From: Polyrhizophydium stewartii
Taxonomy: Eukaryota > Chytridiomycota > Chytridiomycetes > Rhizophydiales
Direction: 5' to 3'
Length of the DNA: 21,816 bases
Assembly (NCBI GenBank): GCA_027604665.1
Contig: JADGIZ010000166.1
Coordinates: 1-21,816 of the forward strand
The notes below the pieces were generated by a model. The model was not told the origin of the DNA, did no database searches, and worked only from the letters and a program-made list of their open reading frames with translations. Shown here one piece after another: positions 1 through 10,244 of this stretch. Made by a program: the position numbers and the translations under genes. Numbering within the stretch: the first letter of the stretch is position 1; every line of letters begins with the position of its first letter.

Positions 1-454
1 GTCTGGAGCGGCTGCGTCCGTCCGCCAGGGTTGGGGCCAAACCAGATGCGCGGGAGTGGGGAAAGTGACGCGAGACGCAGCCGACCAGAGCCAAGGGCCG
101 CGGCCGGTGATGCCCCGCGATCGGCATCCGATGGCCGCCGACGGCCCTGTGCCTCTCCAGCGCACGGCGGCCAGCCTGGATGCTGCGCAGCGCCGGCCTT
201 GATGTTTCTGGGGCTGCCGGTGGCGAGCTCGGCACGCTCGGCGCTGCATCTGCGAGATCACTGGCTTGCGGAGGCCGCCAAGCCGCACCAGTTGCCCGAG
301 GTCGCAATTCACGCAGCGTACTGTCCGCACGCTGTCGCTGACCTGCAGCGCACATGCGGCTGCACCGCTGCAGCGATGCGCGCCGGTCGTCACCGTGGCG
401 AGGCCCGGATGCGACAAACCAGATGCCGAGACCTCGAAACTTTTCTTCCTTCAA
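1..454. other. Upstream region, no gene recognised
   Basis: This GC-rich stretch precedes the F-box/JmjC gene. Open frames exist on both strands, but their translations are Arg/Ala/Pro-rich, lack recognisable domains and look like GC-driven chance frames. It probably holds the promoter and 5' leader of the gene starting at 455. An unrecognised terminal exon of a gene lying to the left cannot be excluded. Confidence 0.4.
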
Positions 455-2121
455 ATGCCATCGAAGCGGGCCGCCGACAGTGCACCCGCCGGCCAGGCCA
501 AGCGCACCGCCGGCCGCACGGCGGCGTCCGTCTACCGCCACTATGTTTCCGACAACCCCTTTGGCATCAAGCCGCTGGGAAACATGCTCTTCGACTCGCA
601 GCCGCCCGCTCGGCCCCACGGCCTCGGCGCCTTTGCGCCGCTCGACGACCACCTGCTTCTCGAGCTGCTTGCCGACTCCGACGCTTTTGGCGGGCCCGAC
701 GGCGACCGCGCGCTGTGCAGGCTCGCCCGCGCCAGCCGGGCCTGGTACTGCCTCGCATACAACGACGCCGTCTGGCGTCAGCGCACCATTGCCCGATTCG
801 GCGGCGACTTTGTCTTTGCAGGCTCGTGGCGGAACACATTCAAGCGCTGCGTCATCGTGAGCCGCCAGCGCTCGGCGGGCCGCAGCATCTCGGACGATGA
901 CGGCCAGGATCCGCCGGGCCTCGTGCGCGATGCCATCATCCGCGTGCCGGGCATGTTCTCGGACGTCATTTATACGTCCTGGCGATGCTCCTCTGTGCCG
1001 CTCGAGCACCTGTGCGGCACTGCTGTCGACAACATCGACCGCCGGAGCGGTCTGTCGATGGCCGACTTTGTGCGCGAGTACACCGAGCCCAACCGGCCGG
1101 TTATCCTCACCGATGTGGTGACGTCGTGGCCCGCGTTCGGCAAGTGGTCGATGGACTACTTTGTGCGCAACTACGGCCGAAAGCTCTTTCGCGCCGAGGC
1201 AGTCGACATGGCTTTTGAGGACTACGCAAGATACGCCGCCCAGGCACACGAGGAGTCGCCGCTGTACTTGTTTGATAAGCACTTTGCAGAAGACTCGTCG
1301 CTCGCAGCCGACTACACCGTGCCAGAGTTTTTTGCCGAGGATCTCTTCCAGGTGCTGGGCAACAGGCGGCCCGACTATCGCTGGCTGATCGTCGGCCCCG
1401 CTCGCTCGGGCAGCACATTCCACGTCGACCCAAACTCCAGTGAGTCGCTTGCCTTTGTCTGCCTTAAATCATGCCTTGGTTGCTCGCGCGCTGACAGCTT
1501 CAATCAATGCCACCAGCATCGGCGTGGAACGCCGTCATCACAGGGGCCAAAAAGTGGGTCATGTTCCCGCCCGAGCACATCCCGCCGGGCGTCTTCCCAA
1601 GCGCCGACGGCTCCGAGGTCACTTCGCCGGTGTCTCTTGCTGAGTGGTTCATGAACTACTACAGCGAGCTTGATCAGTCGCCCGCGACGCGAAAGCACAT
1701 TGAGTGCGTCTGCCGCGCCGGCGAGATCCTCTACGTGCCCAACGGCTGGTGGCACTGCGTGATGAACCTGTCAGAGTCGATCGCTGTGACGCAGAACTTT
1801 GTGACAAGCGAGAATCTCGTCAACGTGCTCGACTTTGCCGAGTTCCGCCCCGAGCAGGTGTCTGGCTTCTGCCACGGCGATCTTTACACCGAGTTTGTCG
1901 ATGCCCTGCGCAGCCAGCGGCCCGAAGTGCTCGAGGCCACGCAGAAAAGACGTGCCGCGAAACTGCGCGCTGCAAACCTCGATGCCGCCAAGGCGCGGTG
2001 CACCGTCAGCTCAAGCGAATCGTTCTGGTCAAAGCTGTCTGCGGCACCATCTGCCGATGGCGACACCGTCGAGGCAGACGAAGCCGCATCTGGCGGGAGC
2101 TTTTTGTTTTCGTTTGAATAG
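455..2121 (+). CDS. F-box and JmjC-domain protein (JMJD6-like 2-oxoglutarate/Fe(II) oxygenase)
   Basis: Two exons, 455-1439 and 1517-2121, flank a 77-bp intron with donor GTGAGT, a CTGAC branch and acceptor CCAG. The product is 529 aa. Residues about 58-110 form an F-box-like segment (LLLELLADSD, LCRLARASRAW). Residues about 230-440 are a JmjC cupin: HVD at 323-325 and the His of GWWH (408) are the expected Fe(II) ligands. Lys 340/341 in TGAKKW lies where JMJD6 relatives bind 2-oxoglutarate. Splicing restores the conserved PNSTSAWNAV exactly, which fixes the intron. The ATG at 455 is chosen because the upstream in-frame sequence is low-complexity and the family-like part begins after it. The family hydroxylates lysyl or arginyl side chains or demethylates proteins. 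The F-box suggests coupling to an SCF ubiquitin ligase, which is inference. The substrate is unknown. Confidence 0.88.
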
Positions 2122-2299
2122 GCCCTGCTCCTGCCATGATGTGTGCGATTGCAAGGGCATGCGTATTCATTCTCCCGCACCTTGGGAGGGGCGGGTGGAA
2201 TATATCGGAAGATTGGGAATTGCGGACACGTGAAGGGTCGAGTAACGGAGGCTGCAACGCGCACGACCCGGAAAAGCGTGGACTGCCAAAGGTGGTAGA

Positions 2300-3937
2300 T
2301 TACTGCTCCTCCTCGGCGACGGATTCTTGGATCACATCGTCGCCGGTTGCATCGCCACTCCCGGTGGCGGTCTCGGCCTCGGCGCCAAAGTCCGTCGGCG
2401 CAGTGCCCGCGCTGTCGTCGGGGTACGACTCGGCCGACTCGTGCGCGTACCCGCCTTGTGCGTCGTCGCTGCCAGCCGCCGGCTCGCCGTCTGCAGCACC
2501 CTTGCCTTCGATCTCCTGGCGCACGGCCTCGATGACCTGCGGGATCGGGTGGTCGCGTCTGCGGTCACACCCGCGAGTCCAAACGCGTCAGGTCGCGCTT
2601 AACATGAACAGACTCGATGGTGCATGCTTACGGAGACAGAGCCTCGAGAGCGCGCGTGATGTGCGATGCCAACGTCGGATCCACCGTGCGGTCCTGCTCA
2701 ATCAAAAACACGGCAATGTCCTGCACGATCGGGACGCTGATGCGGCCGTTGTCGCCAATCAGCTCGCACACGAGCTCGACAGTGGCCATGAGCGTCTGCC
2801 AACGGGATGTTCCAGCGCCGATGATAATGTGTGAGCGGCATGCCGAGTATTGGAGCGTCGTCGTGAAAGCTCACGCCAGCTGCCGATGCACACAGGAACG
2901 CCCAGAACTTGAGCCAAGGCACGCGGTCGGCCGACCAGCCGCCGAGCCTGCCCAGGCATGTCAGCAGGCAGATCTCGGCATGGATGCGCCAGGGACATGC
3001 GCACGCACGAAAGGACGTCTTGGACCTGCGTCGCGGGGATGTTGGCAGCGGCGGCGGCCTCGTCGATGTCCTTGCGGGGCACGGTGCCGCGGTCGTCCGG
3101 GGTTGAAAACTAGCGTTGCGTGGGTGGTGCAGCAGGGCGGGTGAGCGAATGCGTCATGCAAGCGGGCAGCCAGGCAGCACAGATGGCGCGGTGAGCTTGC
3201 GGCGACGCACCTTGGCGTAGAACGCCTCCAGCTGCATGTTGGTCAGGCGCTTGCCGCCATTCGCCTGCGTGCGCTGCTTGGACAGCCGCGAGAAGTACCT
3301 GGCGCACCGGCGGGCGCCGAACAGATGGGGCGAGCGCATGGCGCGCATGCGTTGGCGTGGGATCGCGAGTCGAAGCGGTTCGTGTTGAGTGTTGATGTTG
3401 CGAGGCGGCGAGTTCATCAGCACGCGGACCGACAAGCTCGACAGGCGATAGGGCCGCGGCGGCGCCGAGCTCGCATGCCAGAGAGCCGGCTGCAGGAGGC
3501 ACTGGCAGGCACACGTTTAGGCCGATGGCGTGCGGACGCCGCGGGGCCGTCGCCGCTGGAGGGTGGCGGACGCCGCTGCGTGCCGCCAGCACAACAAGCG
3601 CGGCCTCGACGCTGCGGAGAGCCGGCACGCCGCAGCAAGGCACAGCACGCCGGCCGCCCTGCATCCCGCCAACCGAGCATGCGCGGCGCACACGGCCCTG
3701 TTTGCCAGCGCCGCGCAGCACCTGTTGTCGGCAGATGCGGCTGCTGCCGGGGGGGAGGGCTGATGCTCGCACGGGCGGCGCACATAGCAACCAACACACA
3801 ACGCCGACTCACTCGGCCGAGCTCGCGAGGATGTCGGCCGGCTGAGACTTGATGATGAACTTGGCGTAGTTCTTGAGGATCTCGGGCAGCTCCGACGGGA
3901 TGCGTATCTGCTCGGCAGAGTACAGCGGCTCGGACAT
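2300..3937 (-). CDS. ROPN1L: Ropporin-like / radial spoke RSP11-type protein (RIIa D/D domain)
   Basis: Six exons on the minus strand: 3937-3813, 3298-3211, 3109-3009, 2947-2875, 2795-2632 and 2558-2300. All introns are GT-AG and the total is 270 codons including stop (269 aa). Residues about 11-48 are an RIIa-type dimerisation/docking domain (IPSELPEILKNYAKF, QPADILASSAEYF), the fold that binds amphipathic helices of A-kinase anchoring and radial-spoke proteins. The middle follows mammalian ropporin closely: VPWLKFWAFLC aligns with the ropporin segment KIKWINFLALGC, followed by TVELVCELIGDNGRISV. The last 90 or so residues are an acidic, low-complexity tail absent from short animal ropporins. 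Ropporins sit in the flagellar radial spoke or fibrous sheath, so this gene implies a motile flagellum. The exon joins are phase-consistent, and most branch sites read CTGAC or CTCAC. The start at 3937 gives a compact N-terminus like the family's. Confidence 0.9.
3299..3812 (-). other. Large first intron of the ropporin-like gene
   Basis: This 514-bp GT-AG intron (donor GTGAGT, acceptor GCCAG) lies between two exons that join the RIIa domain without a gap (SAE|YFSRLSKQ). It is unusually long for this window. Open frames run through it on both strands, but they are Arg/Pro/Ala-rich and carry no recognisable domain. I see no RNA gene in it. Confidence 0.6.
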
Positions 3938-4053
3938 GCTGCGTGTCGGTGCGGAGAGGTCGGGGTTCTGTTGTATCTTCCCAATCGCCGCAGGCCCTGA
4001 GGACTGCGAGTCCGGACGTGATCGAGATGGACGGCGCTGAGTGCTTGAATGCT

Positions 4054-6030
4054 TTACTGACGCAAGCTGCTTGCCGCAGCCACGGCCACGGCCGCCGCAC
4101 CCGTCGACGACGACGGCGACGTGCCGGATCCCGTCCAAGCGCTGAGATACCGCTGCTGCACCTCGTACACGAGTACCGTAATGGCAAACAACGGCTGGAC
4201 ATCGGTCCCATCGTCAGCATCAGCCTCGATACGGCTCACAATGCGCAGTACGCACGGACACAATGAGCACACGCGGAACAACGCCTTTGAAGAGCGCCGA
4301 GGCACCCTCGTTCGCAAGGATATCCCTGCATCCAAGTGTCAGCCGCGCTGTGCATTCGCCAGTGATGCTGGGCCAGCAAGCGGCCTGACCGGTAGCAGTG
4401 CATCATGCCCGTGTAAACCTTGTCGCCAGGCTTGGGAATGACCTGGAGGCGCGTCTTGACCACGTCCATGGGCGTGACGAGCGCCGCGGCGATGGCGCCG
4501 CTGGCGATGCCGCTGCCAAACACGACCGAGAACGGCGGAACGCCGTTGCTGCGCTCGGGCGTGAACGCCGCCTTGAGAATGGAGACCAAGGGGAAGAATA
4601 TAAACGAGAAGGGCACGTCGCGCGCAAGTGTCGCGGTGGTGCCTTTGTACAAGCCGCGCAGGCCGAGCTTGCGCACGACGTCGCCGGCAGTCATCTTGCG
4701 CTCGCCTGCCGCAAGCGGCGTTGCACCAGCAAGCTGCAGCTGAATCTTGACAATCTCCATCGGGTTCGTCGCGACGACCTGGCACAGACCTGCGGTCGCT
4801 CCAGAAAGCTGCAGCCACCATCAGCACACGCGGGCATGCAAGCGTGCGCATGCGCCAGAGCAGGCCCTCACGATGCCGTAAGTCAGCGGCAGATGGTCAG
4901 GGTGCGTGTTGGTGCGGCGGCCCCAGAACTCGCGCGCGTAGTCGTTGACGGCGAGCTTGATCGCCTTCTCAGGGATGATGCCTGTTTGCGAGACGCAAGT
5001 GAGCGAGGGCAGCTTGCACAGCAGCAAGTCGCAGATTGCATCCACCCACCGACAAGGTTGGGAAACAGGCCCTGATAGAGCCCCCGCAGGCCGCCCTGCG
5101 CCACGATCTTGCGCGCGCAGTCGATGCTGCACCACGGTCAGCGCACCGGCGCACTGACGCCGGCGAGGGCAGGCCGTCACACGCAGCCACGGCGGCGGGC
5201 CGAGTCACTCACATGCCGCGATACTGAGGGCCTTCTGGGCCGATCTTTTGGTTCTGCAGCCGGGTCTTGACGATGTCTTTAAGCGCACGTGCGAGCGAGC
5301 CCAAGGAAGTCGTCAGAGACTGCATGGCATGCATGCAGGCAGGAATGCAGGCAGCGGCGGCGGCGGTGGTTGGGAGACCGCCGCTCACCCATCGGGAAGA
5401 TGCTGTCGCGGTCCGAGAGGCGTGTCAGGGCGTGCACCTGGGCGTTGCTCTGCGTGCACCGCCCAGCGCCGTGGCGGCACGACTCACAGACAGGTGCCAA
5501 TGACGCCCGCGATAGCACCGCAGACGAGCTTTGTGCCGAGGCTGCCGGCGCCGGTTCAGGTGGGCGGGCGGCCGCGAGCGGTGGATACAGGCGGCGGTGT
5601 GGTTGTGCCGCCGCGGGAACGGGCCGAGGCCAAGAGCGTGAGCGCGCCGGCCAAAAGAGCCGAGAGCGGGTGCCAAGAGGCATCCGGCGGCGAGGCAGCC
5701 GCAGCCGCCGGAGCAGGAGGAGCGGTGCGACGGGCGGTCGCCGAGCTCGCGTGCGTGCGTGCCGGCACCCCGCCTGCGACGCCTCTCGTCGCAAGGTCAC
5801 GAGAGCAGTCCAGCTGACCGGGCAACCACGACGCAGCGACGGCCGAGCAGCAGCGGCGGCCGGTCCGCAGCGACCGGCGGCGCCTGCAGTGGGCCGCCGC
5901 CGCCCTGGGAGCAGAGAGGGTGCGCCAGCGCCTCGCATGCGCCTGCTCCGGCGGCGTGAGGCCGCAGATGGCCCGTCCGGAAGCGGGCAACGACGAACCT
6001 TGACTGTTGCTTGTTGTCGGCGGGGGCCAT
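4054..6030 (-). CDS. Mitochondrial glutamate-carrier-like SLC25 protein
   Basis: Nine minus-strand exons: 6030-5999, 5541-5488, 5402-5389, 5276-5213, 5126-5050, 4981-4872, 4808-4390, 4325-4256 and 4194-4054. The product is 326 aa, the normal size for a mitochondrial inner-membrane carrier. All three SLC25 signatures are present: PMDIVK (32-37), NPMEIVK (132-138) and PMDVVK (230-235). PEKAIKLAVND and GLYKGTTATLARDVPFS match the aspartate/glutamate and glutamate carrier branch (SLC25A12/13/18/22). The N-terminus before the first helix is only about 10 residues, without the EF-hand region of the calcium-regulated aspartate/glutamate carriers, so a glutamate/H+ type is favoured by inference. The start at 6030 (MAPADNKQQS) joins the first helix in phase. 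The third exon is only 14 nt. The gene is in tandem with the ropporin-like gene 116 bp downstream. Confidence 0.9.
5389..5402 (-). other. 14-nt microexon of the carrier gene
   Basis: The exon is flanked by CGACAG upstream and GTGAGC downstream, with a CTGAC branch before it and another before the next exon. Including it turns the first transmembrane segment into GTCLIFPMDIVKTRLQ, the expected SLC25 signature. Skipping it loses both the Pro and the frame. It is phase 2 on entry and phase 1 on exit. Confidence 0.85.
5542..5998 (-). other. Large first intron of the carrier gene
   Basis: A 457-bp intron separates the short first coding exon from the first transmembrane exon. The donor is GTTCGT. 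The acceptor is GGCAG, preceded by CTGAAC about 18 nt upstream. Arg/Pro-rich open frames cross it on both strands, but none has a recognisable domain. Confidence 0.55.
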
Positions 6031-6434
6031 ATTTGGCGTTGTTCGGGGAGAATGCTCAGCCGCCGCTTCCGTTCTTGTTGGCGCGGCCGAAACCCAGACG
6101 ATCCCAACACCGTCGGCATTCAAGCACATGGCGGATGGCTGGGCGACACCAGCTCTGTTTCTGCCTCCGCCGCTTCGTCGGCGCATTGCCGCAGCAGCCG
6201 CAACGACATCTGCCTGAGTGAGTTGATGGTTCGGCCGACGCTTATCGCACAAGCATCCTTTTGCAATTCGTCGTGTCCATGGGACAGGAACGCTGCGGGC
6301 AGACTCGGACAGAGGCACCGCCCGCTGACGAATAGAGTTGCGCGGTCGATCCGATCAGGAACGTGCATCCTTTGGACTTGTGCGGCGAGCTTAAAGCTCA
6401 GAGTCCCGGCCAGGGCTGTTTGACCAAAACCGCA
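6031..6434. promoter_or_regulatory. Divergent intergenic region between carrier and MIT/coiled-coil genes
   Basis: These 404 bp lie between two start codons facing away from each other, so the segment must hold the promoters and 5' leaders of both genes. It is less GC-extreme than the flanking exons. I found no convincing TATA box or repeated element, so the assignment rests on position alone. Confidence 0.5.
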
Positions 6435-9400
6435 ATGGACGACTCGCCGGCGCAGAAGGTGCGCCGCCTCGGGCTATCGGCCGGCGCACACGCACCGCAC
6501 GCGGCGGCGGCCGCCGCCGTCAGCGCAGGTGCTGACAGCGGGTCGCACGGTTGCCTGCTCCGACACGGGCGCCCAACCCCCTGTGGTGCCCAAGGCCAAC
6601 GCCTTTGCGTCAGCGGCCGAGGAGTTCACGGCAAGGGGGAATCTGCTCAAGGCGGTCGAGGCACACTTCCGAGCGGCCGGTGCGTCGCTCGCTGCGGATG
6701 CTGCGCTGCCGCATCGCCGGCAGGGCGTCTTCTATGGAGAGGAGGCGCTCGAGAGGGCTGGTCCGCTGCGTGCCGCTGACGCCCGTCCAGAGCAGTACCT
6801 CCTGGCCATGAACGACACGAGCGACCCCGAGGTTGGTTGCTCTCGTCGTCGCCGCCGCCGCCGCTGCTGCTGCTGCCGCCTTGCTTCGGCGGGACGCCGC
6901 CAGTGCTTTTCCAGCAGGTGCCCGTTGGGCCGTGCGTATCGCCTGCACGCATGCCGCCCAAGGCGCCCAGCGCCTTGCTCGACCTCGCCGCCCGCCTGCC
7001 GCATCCCGTTTGACGCAATCGCCTGGTCGCCATCGCTGACGCCGATGACTCGCCGCACGCCGGACGCTGTCGCCCCGGCTCTGCGCATGGCCGTGCTGCC
7101 GCCACCGCTCGCTGCACCCCGCAGGCCGTCAAGACGCTCAAGCTGCTGTATGCGAGCCACACCCGCAGCGGAAAGGAGCTGCAGCGCAGAGTGCAGCAAC
7201 CGCCCGCAGCCGTATCGGCCCCGCCCCAGCAGCAGCCCATCTCAACGTCGCCGTCGGCGATGCCAGGCCATCTGGGCGAGATCGGCGGCTCAGTGCCCGC
7301 GAGATCGTCGCCATCTCCCGCACCTACTCCGCCGCAGTCGGCGCTGAGCTCGTCGCCCGCATCGGGCGTTTCCGTGCTGTCGCGGAGCAGCATGCCTCAC
7401 AGTGCCACAACCCCGCCATCGGGCCTGCCTCAGGCCCTCGCTGCCGCTCAGCAGCAGCGCCGACCGGGAGCCATCCACCTCTACTCGAACACGGCGGCGA
7501 CGGGACCCGGATCTACATCTGCGGCCGGATCGTCGCCGACGCCTGCGGCTGCCACCGCCCCCGGACTTGCGGGGACGACTCCTCAGTCCACTCACATCGC
7601 GACTCTGGCCGCGGATCTCGCCGAAAGCTCCATCCTCGGTTCGCGGCAGTTCTTTGTTGGCCAGTCGCAGTCGGACAGCACAATCCTTCCAACCCGCACC
7701 CGCGCCGCGGCGCAGCAGCAGAGCCTGCTCGGCGGCCCCAGCTTCGGCCCCGGCGGAATCCAGATCAGCGGCGGTGCACACACGGCAGGTCAAGTCTCGC
7801 GCGCTGCCCCATCGTCGGGCACACCGCAATACCACACACAGCACCGCTTCAGCGCCGAACCTGCCACCGTGCCCGTGAAGTCGCTCGACCAGTCGGACTC
7901 GGTCTCCTCGCAGTCGATCGCCCACTCGTATCTGATGCTCGACGAGAACGCCAAGGAAATACGGAGGGTGCGGGCTGACATGACGTGTGCGAGCGTGACG
8001 CTCGCTCGCGATGCGCTTCTAACCTCAATAACCCCTGGATTGCAGGACGACGAGCCCGAGGATCCGTTTAACAAGTTCTGGGAGGCGGTCGAAGGCCTCG
8101 TTCAAAAAATATCCGTCAGTGCTCCAGTCGCATTCACAACCGTCCCGCTGCAGGGAGAGCGTCGGCCGCTTTCGGCCGACCTGGCTGTCAAGCGTGCCTC
8201 CTCGTTCACCGACGAGACGCGCGATCCTGCAACGAATCCGCCATCGCAATATTCCCAGCCGCAACAGTATGCGACGCTCCCACCGTCCGGACGCCAATCT
8301 CAAACGAAGCGTGTTGAGGGCATTGTCCAAGGATCTCCGACGGATCTGCATGACCCCATGCAAAGCACAGCAATCCTACAGTCATACCTGCTTGTGCCAT
8401 CGGACGTCCCGCTTGTGCAGTCTCCGCATGGCGCGCCGCTCTCGCAAGCAGCACTTCAACGCGCCGGTTCCTTCTCATCGCATACCCGTCGCGAGTCGAG
8501 CTTAGGCTCACTTGACGAGGCAAAGGGGTGAGAATACCAGTCTTTTCCGCGTATTGCTTTGATTGAGCGTACTTGCTTACCGCCACCTTGCCTGGAGCAG
8601 CTCGCAGCGATCTGGCACCGGTGTCGGCGCAGGGGCGGGCCGCAAGAAGACGCTCGAAGAGTACCAGATCGAGAATGACCATTTAAAGCAGATCGTTGAT
8701 CGATTGACAAAGCGCGTGGCACTACTCGAGAAGGTGCGCTTCACAAGCTGCGCGCTTTGTTTGAGCTCACGGACTCGAAATGAGGAGATTAATGCAAATC
8801 ATCTGGGCCGCGCAGACGGCCGAGGAAAACAATATGCTGCGCAGCAGTATCATCCAGTTTCGCCAAGATGTGCAGAAGCAGGCCAAGCGCTTCATGCACG
8901 GCAATCCAAGTTCGGGCAGTCTCTCCGCCGGGCTTGCAGCCGCAGCACATACTCCGCTCTCGGCCGGCGCAGCCACGCACGGATCAAATCCGAATTCGGG
9001 GCATGGATCTGCAGCGTCGAGTGGGCTGCAGCATCACCCACCTCTACCTGGCGCTGCGGGATCAGGAGCATCGAGCTTTGCGTCTATGCACAATGAGAGC
9101 ACAGGCTCGTCGATGCGCGGCCAGCCACCCTCAGGCAGCGCGGCGGATATGCGAATGCTGCAGGAGCGTGTCAGGCAGCTCGAAGCTGAGCTGCTCGTGG
9201 CACGAGCAGAAATCGAGCAGCAGGTAAATGGGAAACAAAGCGCTGATGCGGTTCGGAAGAGGCGAGCAAGCGCTGATTGCAACGTGCGCAGAGCGCTGCG
9301 GCCGCCAAGTACAAGGATCGCTGGGACAAACTCAAGGAGTCGGCCAAGAAGAAGAAGGAAGCGAGATCTTCGCAGGACCTGAGTTCGACTATTGGACCTG

Positions 9401-10041
9401 GCGACCCAGAGGCATCGCTCCTCGCTGCATCGGCGGCAGGCGTGGCGACAGGCACGACCGAGGACTCGCTTGGACTCTCGACACGCTCGACGACGCCTCG
9501 CATGCGAACACATGATTTACCTCCGCTTCCACCGGAAGGAGGTCGCGGCAGCCCGACACCCCTGCGTGCAACAGGCGCTTCTGCTGGCGCGCAGGGATCG
9601 TCGCTCGCCGCCGACGCATTCCGGTCCAGCCGTTTGTCATCATCTCCTCGCGGGCTTGGCATCCTGAATCCGTCGGCGCCGCAAGGCGCAGGCGGCCCGC
9701 TCCAGACGCCGATGGGCATCTACACTGGCAGCCGCTCGCCACCATCGCCCTCGCGCCTTCCTCTCTCGTCGCTTCTGTCGCAGGGATCCGGCATCCAGGG
9801 TGCATCTGGATCACCGCCAGCAAGCCCGTCGTCAACAGCTGAGTCCGGCGCAAGGCAGGGCCCGGCCATGGCGGCTTCGACGGCTTCGACGGTGACAGCG
9901 ACTCACCGGTCGGCACATCCACCCACGGCACCCATGTCGCAGTCGGTTATGACGACATACTCGTCTGCGGCGCCTTCGCTGTACTACTCGGCCACATCCA
10001 ATAGACCAGAACCGCGACACGAGCGCCAAGGCAGCGACTGA
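6435..10041 (+). CDS. MIT-like/coiled-coil protein resembling NRBF2/Atg38 (autophagy PI3K complex)
   Basis: Eight exons: 6435-6458, 6529-6679, 6791-6831, 7125-7967, 8046-8527, 8601-8733, 8816-9223 and 9292-10041, giving 943 aa. Residues about 30-96 form a helical MIT-like hairpin (AFASAAEEFTARGNLLKAVE, AEQYLLAM, LKLLYASHTRSGKELQRRV), the N-terminal domain type of NRBF2 and Atg38. A conserved-looking core, DPFNKFWEAVEGLVQKIS, begins at residue 359. A strong coiled coil covers about 530-584 (IENDHLKQIVDRLTKRVALL), and a second charged helix covers about 670-718. The rest is Ser/Pro/Ala/Gln-rich and probably disordered. NRBF2/Atg38 homodimerise and bridge Vps34-complex-I subunits at autophagosome initiation. 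That role here is inferred from domain order, and the protein is three to four times longer than human or yeast members. Another MIT-domain scaffold is the main alternative. Confidence 0.62.
7968..8045 (+). other. 78-bp frame-preserving intron inside the MIT/coiled-coil gene
   Basis: The segment has donor AGG|GTGCGG, a textbook branch site TTCTAAC and acceptor ATTGCAG. Its length is a multiple of three and it contains no stop, so an uninterrupted reading frame hides it. Removing it places the acidic DDEPEDPFNKFW segment directly after KEIRR. If retained it adds 26 residues. Confidence 0.75.
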
Positions 10042-10244
10042 GCGCTTGGAAACGCCGGCCGCGACACGGGTGCCTGCTAGTGCACGCATGTTCCTGTGTT
10101 GTTTACCCACTCCCATGTGGCTCAATTTCCGAGGTCGAGGCAGGACGCCTGGGCCGAATGAAGTTGCACGGGGACCGAGCATGCTGCGGCCACACATATG
10201 ATCCTTATCCAAACTCAGTCGCGCTTTATAGGCGTCTGGGCGGC

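Noticed and set aside
2122..2299. Possible tRNA or small RNA between the convergent JmjC and ropporin genes
   Set aside because: No cloverleaf or A/B-box pattern was found. The segment fits two 3' untranslated regions.
3110..3799. Minus-strand frame of 229 codons across the ropporin first intron
   Set aside because: The composition is low-complexity with no family resemblance, and the flanking exons join seamlessly within the RIIa domain without it.
5289..6221. Plus-strand frame of 310 codons over the carrier introns
   Set aside because: It is Arg/Ala-rich without domains and overlaps well-supported minus-strand exons including the microexon.
6528..6538. 10-bp GT-AG intron in the MIT/coiled-coil gene that would join the first frame to the second
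   Set aside because: It is far too short for spliceosomal removal. The 70-bp intron 6459-6528 (AAG|GTGCGC to CGCAG) solves the frame change with normal signals.
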